A DNA stretch of 64,000 bases from Bifidobacterium goeldii (GTDB lineage: Bacteria; Actinomycetota; Actinomycetes; Actinomycetales; Bifidobacteriaceae), in contig NZ_QXGL01000005.1 in assembly GCF_003951095.1 (NCBI RefSeq), positions 62,001 through 126,000 on the forward strand, in the 5' to 3' direction. Numbering within the stretch: position 1 is the stretch's first letter; each line of letters begins with the position of its first letter. This document shows, in pieces, positions 1-7,459 of the stretch. The notes under the pieces were generated by a model. That model had not been told where the DNA came from, searched no databases, and saw only the letters and a program-made list of their open reading frames with translations. The translations under genes were made by a program, and so were the position numbers.

Positions 1-696
1 CAGGGCAACGCGTCTACAGCGCTTGGTGTCTCTCATGGCACTAAAGATCCGTCAGTGTACGATGTGCTTGAAGGTCGACTGACTATTGCTCAGGCCAAGG
101 TACAGTGCCCGCAGTTTGAGACCCTCGATGTTGTGCCAGCGTCTATCGATTTGTCTGGTGCAGAACTCGAAGTTGCTGATCTTGCCAACCGCAACGATCT
201 ACTCAATGAAGCACTGTCGGCGTTCCTCAACGAATCCGAAGAGCATTACGACTACGTGTTCATTGACTGCCCGCCGAGCCTCGGCTTGCTGGTGATCAAC
301 TCGATGTGCGCAGTCACTGAAATGCTCATTCCGATTCAGGCAGAGTATTACGCGCTGGAAGGTCTCGGTCAGCTCATCAACACAATTGGCTTGGTGCAGG
401 AGCATTTCAACCCGAACCTGACCGTATCGACGATGCTGGTCACGATGTTCGATAAGCGTACGTTGCTCAGTCGCGAAGTGTACAACGAAGTGAAGAGTCA
501 CTATCCCTCCATCGTGCTGAATACCACTATTCCGCGCACGGTGAAGATTTCCGAGGCTCCAAGTTTCGGTGAGTCCGTAATCAGCTACGATCCCCGCGGT
601 ATGGGAGCAATAGCATACGGTGAAGCAGCGCTGGAAATTGCGCGCCGCTCGCCATCCGTAATCGCCGCGATCGATGCGAAGAGGGGAGAGCACTGA
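1..696 (+). CDS. parA: Chromosome partitioning ATPase ParA (5' truncated)
   Basis: ParA/Soj Walker-type ATPase that acts with ParB and parS to segregate the chromosome near the origin. The frame is open from the first base (QGNASTALGV follows the Walker A lysine loop, which lies left of the window), so 231 residues of the C-terminal part are visible. The Walker B region YDYVFIDCPPSLG and the late motif RTVKISEAPSFGESV are typical of chromosomal ParA. The stop at 694-696 is one base before the parB ATG, and the two genes are surely one operon. Position next to parB and trxB matches the origin-proximal segment of bifidobacterial chromosomes. The only uncertainty is the missing N-terminus. Confidence 0.96.
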   Translation, partial: QGNASTALGVSHGTKDPSVYDVLEGRLTIAQAKVQCPQFETLDVVPASIDLSGAELEVADLANRNDLLNEALSAFLNESEEHYDYVFIDCPPSLGLLVINSMCAVTEMLIPIQAEYYALEGLGQLINTIGLVQEHFNPNLTVSTMLVTMFDKRTLLSREVYNEVKSHYPSIVLNTTIPRTVKISEAPSFGESVISYDPRGMGAIAYGEAALEIARRSPSVIAAIDAKRGEH

Positions 697-697
697 T

Positions 698-2272
698 ATG
701 GCCTCGAAGTCACGTTTAGGAAAAGGTCTTGGTGCTCTGTTCCCTGCGCTACCGGGCGAGCATGAGGCTGCTGACAAAGTTGAGTCGCAGCACGGTGCCG
801 ATGATCATCGCGTTGGTGCAACTGCATCAGCGGGGGAGAAGACGACCGCTACCAAGGTTGCTGCTACCCCTGCTACTCAGACTGCAGCGGCGAAGAAATC
901 CGCTACGGTGAAGCCGGAGCCGACCGCAAAACCAGCTACCGCTACAAAGCTGGAGTCTCAGACCGCTGATGAGTCGTCGACAAATCAGCCGTATGTGGAA
1001 CGCAAGCGTCCGGCCGTACCTGCAGTGCAAGATTCTGTGCCGGAGATGCATTCGCCGTTGACTGCGTCCTCCTCGCGCAAGTCTAAGCGCGCGTCGATGC
1101 CAGGTCTGGGAGACATCGCGCATCACCCGAGTGATATGTTCTTCGGTGCGCCTGCTGTGCCGACTGTATTGCCGGGCCTAGATGCGCACGATGCAGGTAG
1201 TAGTGCAGCAGCCGATAAGGTTGCGGATGCTACTGCTCCTGGCAGCAAGCCTGCTGCTCAGAAGAATGCCGTTGCCGCTCAGGGCAAGGGTACTTCGGCT
1301 CAGACTCGTAACAGCGAAGCTAAGGCTGATGATAAGGATAAGGAACCGGAGCTTAAACCAGTGGCAGGTGGCTACTTGGCTGAGCTCAAGGTGACCGATA
1401 TCGTACCGAATGCGCAGCAGCCGCGTACGGTATTTGACGAGGATGAGCTGAACGAGCTGTCCGCGTCGATTAGCGAAGTTGGTGTGCTGCAGCCGATCGT
1501 TGTTCGGAAGAAGCCCGATGTTTCACGTGAAACATCGGCGACAAACGCAGACAAGACCGACTCCGCTGATGTTTCACGTGAAACATCTACAGCATCAGCA
1601 TCGTCAGCACACTATGAGTTGATCATGGGTGAGCGCCGTTGGCGTGCATCTCAGCTGGCTGGCCTGACCACGATCCCTGCAATCGTGAAGACAACCACCG
1701 ACGATGAGATGTTGCGCGACGCCTTGCTGGAAAACCTGCACCGCGTGGCACTGAATCCGTTGGAAGAAGCTGCTGCCTATCAGCAGATGATCGACGAATT
1801 TGGACTCACTCAGGCTGAACTGTCGAAGTCAATCTCCAAGTCTCGCCCGCAGATCGCGAACACGCTACGACTGCTGAACTTGCCTGCATCCGTGCAGAAG
1901 AAGGTTGCGGCTGGCGTACTGTCTGCCGGCCACGCTCGCGCACTACTGGCGTTGAACGACGAAAGTGAGATGGAGAAGCTCGCTACGCGCATTATTGGTG
2001 AAGGCCTGTCGGTACGCAGCGCCGAGGAGATCGTAGCGATGAAAAACGCTGAAAGCGATGCTCCGAAAAAGCCGCGCGCCAACAAAAACAATCCGTGGGC
2101 TGGCTCGCCGATTCTCAACAACCTAGAGAATCACTTTGACACTAAGGTGTCAATCAAGGGCACGCAGAAGCATGGCCGTATTGAAATTGTGTTCTCTTCC
2201 CCGGAGGATATGGATCGCATTCTTGGCTTGCTGATGCCGGCTGCAGATAAGCCCAAGTCAAATTGGGTGTGA
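698..2272 (+). CDS. parB: Chromosome partitioning protein ParB
   Basis: ParB/Spo0J CTPase clamp that loads on parS. The ATG at 698 is chosen because GAGGGGAGAG sits just upstream and the protein then begins MASKSRLGKGLGALFP, the usual ParB opening. Of 524 residues, about 30-225 are a long Ala/Thr/Lys-rich linker, much longer than in model ParB proteins. The conserved N-domain starts near residue 229, with the CTP-binding GERRWRA box near 311. The parS-binding helix-turn-helix (LTQAELSKSISKSRPQIANT) lies near 369-390, and a short C-terminal dimer domain follows. Residues about 272-302 interrupt the N-domain between the LQPIVVRK strand and GERRWRA with a polar insert holding the peptide DVSRETS twice. 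Each copy is encoded by a parS site. The gene is translated directly after parA. Confidence 0.96.
   Translation: MASKSRLGKGLGALFPALPGEHEAADKVESQHGADDHRVGATASAGEKTTATKVAATPATQTAAAKKSATVKPEPTAKPATATKLESQTADESSTNQPYVERKRPAVPAVQDSVPEMHSPLTASSSRKSKRASMPGLGDIAHHPSDMFFGAPAVPTVLPGLDAHDAGSSAAADKVADATAPGSKPAAQKNAVAAQGKGTSAQTRNSEAKADDKDKEPELKPVAGGYLAELKVTDIVPNAQQPRTVFDEDELNELSASISEVGVLQPIVVRKKPDVSRETSATNADKTDSADVSRETSTASASSAHYELIMGERRWRASQLAGLTTIPAIVKTTTDDEMLRDALLENLHRVALNPLEEAAAYQQMIDEFGLTQAELSKSISKSRPQIANTLRLLNLPASVQKKVAAGVLSAGHARALLALNDESEMEKLATRIIGEGLSVRSAEEIVAMKNAESDAPKKPRANKNNPWAGSPILNNLENHFDTKVSIKGTQKHGRIEIVFSSPEDMDRILGLLMPAADKPKSNWV
1519..1534. other. parS site 1 (ParB binding site inside parB)
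   Basis: TGTTTCACGTGAAACA is a perfect 16-bp palindrome identical to the bacterial parS consensus. It lies in the parB coding sequence and encodes VSRET. ParB is expected to load here and spread. Confidence 0.93.
1570..1585. other. parS site 2 (ParB binding site inside parB)
   Basis: Second perfect TGTTTCACGTGAAACA, 51 bases (17 codons) after the first and in the same reading frame, so the same peptide is encoded twice. Flanking bases GA and TC are also shared, giving an extended GATGTTTCACGTGAAACATC core at both sites. Confidence 0.93.
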
Positions 2273-2304
2273 TAACCCGAGTATCAAATCTCAATCATTA
2301 ACAG

Positions 2305-2340
2305 TAAAGGCCGCGACTCATGTACGAGTCGCGGCCTTTA
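2305..2340. terminator. Bidirectional terminator between parB and trxB
   Basis: A 15-bp perfect stem (TAAAGGCCGCGACTC at 2305-2319 with its complement at 2326-2340) around a six-base loop. Its A-rich and T-rich ends suit termination in both directions. It lies between the convergent ends of parB and trxB. Confidence 0.85.
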
Positions 2341-2392
2341 CTATAACGCGTTGAGCGATTGCAATCGTGGTTAGCAGATCAGCAATCAGCCC

Positions 2393-3544
2393 TCAGTCCT
2401 GCTGCTCAGCAAGATAATGTTGCGCGTCAAGTGCAGCGCGGCAGCCCATGCCAGCAGCGCTAATCGCTTGACGGTACACGCGGTCAACGCAGTCGCCGGC
2501 AGCGAAGACGCCAGGCACTGATGTGCGCGTGCTTGCGCCGTCTACCAACACATAACCGTCATCGTCCGTCGCTACCTGACCGTTGAGGAAATCCGTGGCA
2601 GGCACATGGCCAATCGCCACGAAAATACCGTTGGCAGGCAATGTTGAACGCTCACCGGTTACCGTGTTCTCAAGTTCGACGTATGCGGCAGAAGCGGGCT
2701 TGTTTGCCTGTGCAGCCGAGAGGGCACCGAGATTGAGTCCGATTGCAGGTGCTTGAGGAGTGGAAAGAGCCAGCGATGCGCCGCCGACAGTAAGCTTCGG
2801 GGTAGTGGTTCCTGCGTTGTTGACAGCTGCTGCTGGCGCTGGATCGGCGCTGGTGGCGTTCTCTTCATCATCGCCGCGTACCGCAGTGACGATCGTGTTG
2901 GTGAGCAGAGTGATCTTCGGATTCTGCTTCGCGCGGTCGACGAGAATCTGCGATGCGCGGAACTGATCACGACGATGAATGAGCGTCACCGAGGAACCAA
3001 ATCGCGTGAGGAATTCAGCTTCACTAAGCGCGCTATCGCCGCCGCCGATGACCACAATCGGCTGGTCTTTGAAGAAGAAGCCATCGCAGGTGGCGCAGTA
3101 AGAGACACCGTGGCCAGAGAATTCTTCTTCGCCGGGCACACCGAGTTTACGGTAACGCGAACCGGTGGAAATAATCACCACGGGAGCTGCGTAACGTTCC
3201 CCATCGCTACACGTCATGGTTTTTACATCGCCGGCAAGATCAACGTCAACGACATCAACGTATTCGATAATCGCACCAAATGCTTCAGCTTGATCGCGCA
3301 TACGGTCCATCAAATCCGGTCCGAGAATGCCCTCAGGGAAGCCAGGAAAATTCTCAACAGTGGTGGTGTTCACCAACTGCCCACCGGGCGTAAGCTCGCC
3401 AGCCAGCACGGTCGGCTTATAACCAGCGCGCGCCAAGTACAGCGCCGCAGTGTAACCGGCAGGGCCGGAGCCGATCACCAGCGCCTGCACGTGGTGCACG
3501 TCGTTATTGGCCTCATTCAACATAGCGGAATCATGTTCACTCAT
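2393..3544 (-). CDS. trxB: Thioredoxin reductase
   Basis: FAD/NADPH-dependent reductase of thioredoxin in the cytosol. A GSGPAGY Rossmann motif lies near the N-terminus. The redox pair CATC is near residues 150-153, a second dinucleotide motif GGGDSA follows, and the C-terminus has the FAD motif GVFAAGDCVD. The start is uncertain. ATG at 3544 (MSEHDS) is used; GTG at 3568 has a GGAGGT upstream but too close, and ATG at 3520 (MLNEAN) is also possible. At 383 residues it is longer than the usual 310-340 because about 65 Ala/Pro/Thr-rich residues (roughly 222-288) are inserted in the NADPH domain before the AIGHVPATD motif. It probably works with the AhpC system at 53-56 kb. No thioredoxin gene lies next to it. 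Confidence 0.93.
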   Translation of the reverse strand: MSEHDSAMLNEANNDVHHVQALVIGSGPAGYTAALYLARAGYKPTVLAGELTPGGQLVNTTTVENFPGFPEGILGPDLMDRMRDQAEAFGAIIEYVDVVDVDLAGDVKTMTCSDGERYAAPVVIISTGSRYRKLGVPGEEEFSGHGVSYCATCDGFFFKDQPIVVIGGGDSALSEAEFLTRFGSSVTLIHRRDQFRASQILVDRAKQNPKITLLTNTIVTAVRGDDEENATSADPAPAAAVNNAGTTTPKLTVGGASLALSTPQAPAIGLNLGALSAAQANKPASAAYVELENTVTGERSTLPANGIFVAIGHVPATDFLNGQVATDDDGYVLVDGASTRTSVPGVFAAGDCVDRVYRQAISAAGMGCRAALDAQHYLAEQQD

Positions 3545-3621
3545 GCCCCTCACGATACCGACCCACACTGACCTCCACGCACATAGCGTTGGCCGGAGGC
3601 GAAAAGTGGCCTATAACCATG

Positions 3622-3650
3622 ATGCCGAGTACAACAGGTGTACTCGGCAT
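3622..3650 (-). terminator. Hairpin after the Ltp-repeat gene
   Basis: An 11-bp stem (ATGCCGAGTAC at 3622-3632 with 3640-3650) and seven-base loop sit just past the stop of the minus-strand gene at 3683 and before the trxB start. There is no long T run, so efficiency is unclear. Confidence 0.55.
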
Positions 3651-3682
3651 CACGCTACTATCTCAGCTCAGCTCAGATTTGT

Positions 3683-4645
3683 TTACCAGATTGCTCCCGA
3701 ATGGTCTACGCCGTAGACGGCTTGCTCATGAGTGAACTTGCTATATTCAAGTTGCTCAATCAATTCATCTCGCGAAAAAGACATGAGCTTGAGATAGGAC
3801 TGGGCTTTTTTAACGGCTTGCTCATTCCAATTGGCACCGCTCTGGTTCACACCATAGACAGCTTGTTCATGAGTAAACTTGCTGTACTCAAGTTGTTCAA
3901 TGAGACCATCGTACGAAAATGCAGTGATTGTAAGATAGGACTTGGCCTTTTTAGCTGCTTGCTCATTCCAGTTAGCGCCACATCGATCTACAGCCCATGT
4001 CGCATCTGCGGTTGAGAACTTGCTGTACTCAAGTTGTTCAATAAGACTCTGATAAGAGAAAGAAGAAATACTCAAGTAGCTCTTTGCTTTTTTCAGTGCA
4101 TTAACTTGTGATGTGGTTACGCGCAGGCCATACCAGCCAATGTTTTCGTTCCGCCATCCAAGCTGAATCAGCGAATCTCGTTCACCAGCTGACGAAGTGT
4201 AATTGTGTGAACCAGTCCGAGCATTGGGATTGTACTGACGGTACAAAGGTGATCCCTTGGCATCATCGGAGTACCAGCCGATACCTTCGTACCGCCAGCC
4301 AACGCGCACCAAATTATCGCGTTCTGAACCGCTCATCGTGTAATGATGATCGCCGGCATTCGGATTGTACATGCGATACACCGGCGTATTGGATTTAGCT
4401 GGCGCAATCCAACCCACGCCCTCATATCGCCAGCCCTGCCAGTCGAGAGTATCGCGCTCACCTTCGGAAGCCGTGTAAAAATGCTCTCCTGAATTCGGGT
4501 TATACAGGCGATACATCTCCTGCACGCCTTCGCTGGCCGCAAATGCAGTGGAAGGTGTTGCAACAACGATACCGGCGGACAGCATGGCCGCTGTAATGCC
4601 AATAGCGCAGTACTGGCGAATTTTCTGTGATAATGGGTTGCTCAT
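3683..4645 (-). CDS. Secreted protein with DUF5648-type repeats and three Ltp repeats
   Basis: 320 residues with a signal peptide (hydrophobic stretch about 15-35, cleavage likely after STAFA). There is no cysteine at the cleavage point, so it is secreted and not a lipoprotein. Residues about 42-180 hold three tandem units of the pattern YRLYNPNSGEHFYT, GERD and GWRYEGVGW, the DUF5648-like aromatic repeat of surface proteins. Residues about 186-320 hold three copies of the Ltp repeat (AKSYL, FSYDGLIEQLEYSKF, GANWNEQA), known from cell-surface proteins and from the phage TP-J34 superinfection-exclusion lipoprotein. The start is well supported by AAGGAGG five bases before ATG. A role in surface interaction or phage exclusion is inference. 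It lies in an accessory island between trxB and murJ. Confidence 0.85.
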   Translation of the reverse strand: MSNPLSQKIRQYCAIGITAAMLSAGIVVATPSTAFAASEGVQEMYRLYNPNSGEHFYTASEGERDTLDWQGWRYEGVGWIAPAKSNTPVYRMYNPNAGDHHYTMSGSERDNLVRVGWRYEGIGWYSDDAKGSPLYRQYNPNARTGSHNYTSSAGERDSLIQLGWRNENIGWYGLRVTTSQVNALKKAKSYLSISSFSYQSLIEQLEYSKFSTADATWAVDRCGANWNEQAAKKAKSYLTITAFSYDGLIEQLEYSKFTHEQAVYGVNQSGANWNEQAVKKAQSYLKLMSFSRDELIEQLEYSKFTHEQAVYGVDHSGAIW

Positions 4646-4750
4646 AGTAACCTCCTTGATACTTCTTCATACTTCTCATTGAGATTCGTCGTCGAATCAT
4701 CAATGCGCTTCAGTTATTTCCAGGGAGATGATGTTTCGTTGACAGTCCCA

Positions 4751-4774
4751 CAGTCCCCTCAGCTGAGGGGACTG
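4751..4774. repeat. 24-bp perfect palindrome between two surface-protein genes
   Basis: Twelve bases CAGTCCCCTCAG followed directly by their reverse complement, with no loop. It lies in the gap between the minus-strand genes at 4821 and 4645. It could act as a terminator or a protein-binding site. Its core resembles the CCCCTC-GAGGGG core of the dispersed repeats near 41.3 and 55.8 kb. Confidence 0.6.
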
Positions 4775-4820
4775 AGACTCTGTCATCATCGTTGCTGGTT
4801 AGGTTGCAGAACCAACGCCA

Positions 4821-5639
4821 TCACGACGACAGCTGCATGATCCTTGCTACCACGCTCGGTATGGTGATATGCCCGCCAAGCGTTGACTCATACGTGATCG
4901 TGCCGTTTGACGTACCCCACAATTCGACGATATCGTCCTCGAGGAGTCGATTATCGTTACCAGTGCGAATATACGTTACGTAGATCACCTTGTTAGAATC
5001 CCAGCTGCCGTAATCAGTTTGTTCAACACTAATGCGATATTGCACTGAGAGTTCATCTTCCATGACCTGCACGATTTTGCCGCGGAAGTGAACTCGCTTG
5101 TACTTGTTGGCATCGGGATTCCTTGCGAGCTCTTCGTAAGAAATATCCTGCGTGCTGGCCTTGAACTGGTCATCCGACTCCTCGACGTTAACCGTAAAGG
5201 TAGCTTCATGACCCTTATATTCAACAGTGAATTCTTGGGTCTGACCAGCTTCAAGCGTGCCAGGATTCTTCACCGTGAACCCTCGCACATTATTCGTATG
5301 AGTATCGTCGCTATACACTACCGTGACATCAATGTCAGATTGATCATTGATTTCAGTGCCGGCCGTGGTCGGGCCGTTATATTCCGCTGAAATACTAGTG
5401 ATGCTTTTTGGCTTTGGTGTCTCTTTGTTAGTATCAGTAGACTGCTCGCTCTGCGTGGAGGAATCACTGGCGGTTGTATCAGTCTGCGGTGCGGTCGTAG
5501 TATCTACAGGAGCTAGTGCAAATGCAATGCAGGTCAGTAGGATCATGCCAGCGAACACTGCTCCCACCAACGAGAGAATAAACTGCCAGATCTTGAGAGT
5601 GATGGTCTTCTTTGACCATTTATTCGGCGGCAGTGACAT
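4821..5639 (-). CDS. Membrane-anchored Ig/OB-type surface protein, main frame (5' part out of frame)
   Basis: 272 residues in this frame: one membrane segment (about 14-42, IWQFILSLVGAVFAGMILL), a Thr/Ser-rich stretch, an Ig-like domain (about 80-153, with TVEYKGHEATFTVNV), and a C-terminal OB-like domain with YKRVHFRGKIVQV, VIYVTYIRTGNDNRLLEDD and GGHITIPSV. The C-terminal part resembles extracellular domains common in Gram-positive membrane proteins of unknown role. The ATG at 5639 has no good ribosome site. The natural start is probably ATG 5836, in a frame that joins this one if the C tract at 5764-5772 is 10 (or 7) rather than 9. The full protein would then have 338 residues with a Gln/Pro/Tyr-rich cytosolic N-terminus, a design seen in zinc-ribbon or Q-rich single-pass proteins. 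The function is unknown. Confidence 0.7.
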   Translation of the reverse strand: MSLPPNKWSKKTITLKIWQFILSLVGAVFAGMILLTCIAFALAPVDTTTAPQTDTTASDSSTQSEQSTDTNKETPKPKSITSISAEYNGPTTAGTEINDQSDIDVTVVYSDDTHTNNVRGFTVKNPGTLEAGQTQEFTVEYKGHEATFTVNVEESDDQFKASTQDISYEELARNPDANKYKRVHFRGKIVQVMEDELSVQYRISVEQTDYGSWDSNKVIYVTYIRTGNDNRLLEDDIVELWGTSNGTITYESTLGGHITIPSVVARIMQLSS

Positions 5640-5755
5640 CGGCCCCTGCTGCTGAAGTGGCTCCTGACCTACCTCAGGTTGTGGCGCATATTGCCCGTAT
5701 TGCGGCGCGTACTGCCCATACTGCGGTTGAGATTGTGGCTGCGGTTGAGACTCAC

Positions 5756-5836
5756 TCAGTTGCGGGGGGGGGCTTGCATATCTGGCTGTGTCGGTTGCAT
5801 CGGCTGCAACGGCTGCTGATTGTCTGGACTACTCAT
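5756..5836 (-). pseudogene. 5' segment of the same membrane-protein gene, stopped by a homopolymer frameshift
   Basis: ATG at 5836 is preceded by AGGAGAAGGACA, a strong ribosome site. The frame reads MSSPDNQQPLQPMQPTQP, enters the C9 tract and stops at TGA after 26 codons. With one more C it reads on through PPQLSESQPQPQ, tandem QYGQYAPQ units and then MSLPPNKWSKKT, the start of the 4821-5639 frame. This is either a phase-off state, a fixed mutation, or a sequencing error in the tract. Confidence 0.75.
5764..5772 (-). repeat. G9/C9 homopolymer tract, possible phase-variation switch
   Basis: Nine consecutive G on the plus strand (C on the coding strand), 64 bases after the well-supported start codon. 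Tracts of 7, 10 or 13 restore the frame; 9 does not. Such tracts are the standard substrate of slipped-strand mispairing. Confidence 0.8.
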
Positions 5837-6028
5837 TGTCCTTCTCCTATCTCTTCTGTAGGGGGTTACTTCAGTTTATATGGTTCTTGAATGCTTGGGA
5901 GTGTATGACGCTATACAAGTTGATCTGATGTCAGAAGAACTCTTTGCCGAGAGCTACGCATACGGTGGGCCTGCTAACTCGATTGTTCTTGTCAGTGATC
6001 ACTAGCAGCAACGCACATGAATAATCGC

Positions 6029-6075
6029 TGTACTTCTATTGTGTCTTTTTGCCCAAAAGACACAATAGAAGTACA
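6029..6075. promoter_or_regulatory. 21-bp perfect inverted repeat upstream of fic
   Basis: Arms at 6029-6049 and 6055-6075 (beginning TGTACTTCTATTGTG) pair perfectly around a five-base TGCCC spacer, followed by ATTTTT. It lies in the 282-base gap between divergent genes, 43 bases before the fic ATG. It may be a transcription attenuator, a large operator, or the remnant of a mobile end. The rest of the gap (5837-6028) shows nothing I can name. Confidence 0.75.
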
Positions 6076-6118
6076 ATTTTTGCAATGCTGTATGGCATAG
6101 AGCGGTGAAAGGAACCAT

Positions 6119-7369
6119 ATGCAATATAAAAGCATTCGGCAAATGGTGCATATGAGCCAGTCCTCAGAACCACTGCAAGTTATCGCTGAGCGTGAATACC
6201 AGCAACGACTAGAAGGCTGGAGTACGTTCCGCTCTGGCATTGTTCTGCGTGGTCATGAATTATGTATCGTCAATTTTCGCGAACTTGCCACTATCGTCGA
6301 TCATATTCGTGAACAAGAAAACGTAGTTATCGCCCTTTGGGAAAACCTTCCGCCTATCGCTCGGCGCGCATACATCATGGACCTCATTGGTGCAGAAATG
6401 CAAAGCACTAACAGTATCGAAGGTGTTCGCTCCACTCGTAAAGAGATCAGTGACGCGTTGAAGAGCGCAATAGATAACGGGCCGCATAAAAGGTTTAGCG
6501 AGTTTGCCAAACTGTTTCTTGCGCTCAGCGACAGTAATCCAGAGCATCTTGCTCTCCCGCACAGTCTGGAAGATATTCGTGCCATATACGATCAGGTGAT
6601 CTCTGGCGAGCTTGAGGATGCTGACCTGCCAGATGGCGATCTGTTCCGCAACGGCCCTGTATACATTGACGATGAGGCCACTGGTCGACGCATTCATACC
6701 GGCATTACTCCGGAATCTGAGATTAAAGTACTCCTTACCCAATGGTTGACCTTCACCAGCAACTCAGATATGCCGTCATTGCTCAAGGCTGCAATGTGCC
6801 ATTTTGCGTTTGAATATATCCACCCGTTTTACGACGGCAATGGCAGAACAGGAAGATTCTTGTTCGCAATGCAACTCAGGCGGCATTTGAGCGTGCCCAC
6901 AGCCATTAGTCTCAGCCCCGTGATCTCAGATAGCAAAAATCGCTACTATAAGGCGTTTGAGGAAGCGCAACATCCATTGAACTGCTGCGACGTCAGTTTA
7001 TTTGCTTATCAGATGATGAAATTCATAGCTGACGCTCAACGTCACATCATTGATGATCTATCCGAAAAGCGAGCATCGTTTGAACGTGCAAAAAGCGTTC
7101 TCTACACGTTCGGGCATGAGCACAACTGGAACGATGATCACATCAACATTATCGGCGTGCTGATTCAGGAGGAACTCTTTGGTGTACAACCTCACTGGGT
7201 TACGCGTCCGCAGTTGCGGGATGGTTTAGCGCTTGGCCGTAAACGAGTAAATACAGCGCTGGATGTACTGATTGCGGATAAAGCCATAACAACAGTGGGA
7301 GAGCGACCGGTTTACTATTCGCTGAGTGACAGCATGAGAAGCCTGCTCTTCGGCAAGGACTATGGATAA
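6119..7369 (+). CDS. Fic family protein adenylyltransferase
   Basis: 416 residues. Fic enzymes usually transfer AMP from ATP to a hydroxyl side chain of a target protein. The catalytic motif HPFYDGNGRTGR is complete, with His near residue 235. An inhibitory motif TNSIEG (T97, E101, G102) lies N-terminal to the Fic core, which is the class II arrangement: the protein carries its own inhibitory helix and needs no separate antitoxin. An N-terminal Fic_N-like region precedes the core, and a C-terminal winged-helix-like segment (about 340-410) follows, as in many Fic/DOC regulators. The ATG at 6119 has GAAAGGA eight bases upstream. It sits alone in the accessory island behind a long inverted repeat that may control it. 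The target is unknown. Confidence 0.92.
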   Translation: MQYKSIRQMVHMSQSSEPLQVIAEREYQQRLEGWSTFRSGIVLRGHELCIVNFRELATIVDHIREQENVVIALWENLPPIARRAYIMDLIGAEMQSTNSIEGVRSTRKEISDALKSAIDNGPHKRFSEFAKLFLALSDSNPEHLALPHSLEDIRAIYDQVISGELEDADLPDGDLFRNGPVYIDDEATGRRIHTGITPESEIKVLLTQWLTFTSNSDMPSLLKAAMCHFAFEYIHPFYDGNGRTGRFLFAMQLRRHLSVPTAISLSPVISDSKNRYYKAFEEAQHPLNCCDVSLFAYQMMKFIADAQRHIIDDLSEKRASFERAKSVLYTFGHEHNWNDDHINIIGVLIQEELFGVQPHWVTRPQLRDGLALGRKRVNTALDVLIADKAITTVGERPVYYSLSDSMRSLLFGKDYG

Positions 7370-7380
7370 CAACCCCAAAT

Positions 7381-7425
7381 ATGATTGTGGCCTCGTACGT
7401 GTGATACGTGCGAGGCCACAATCAT
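7381..7425. terminator. Bidirectional terminator between fic and murJ
   Basis: A 15-bp stem (ATGATTGTGGCCTCG at 7381-7395 with 7411-7425) closed by a further short pairing. It lies between the convergent ends of fic and murJ. Confidence 0.82.
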
Positions 7426-7459
7426 ACTGCCATTCGTATGGCTGTTGTACAGTCCGCGT

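Noticed and set aside
2680..2880. The TrxB insert considered as an intein
   Set aside because: Only about 65 low-complexity residues, with no splice-junction Cys/Ser and His-Asn motifs.
3683..4645. The Ltp-repeat protein considered as a lipoprotein
   Set aside because: No Cys follows the hydrophobic signal segment; cleavage after STAFA by signal peptidase I is the better reading.
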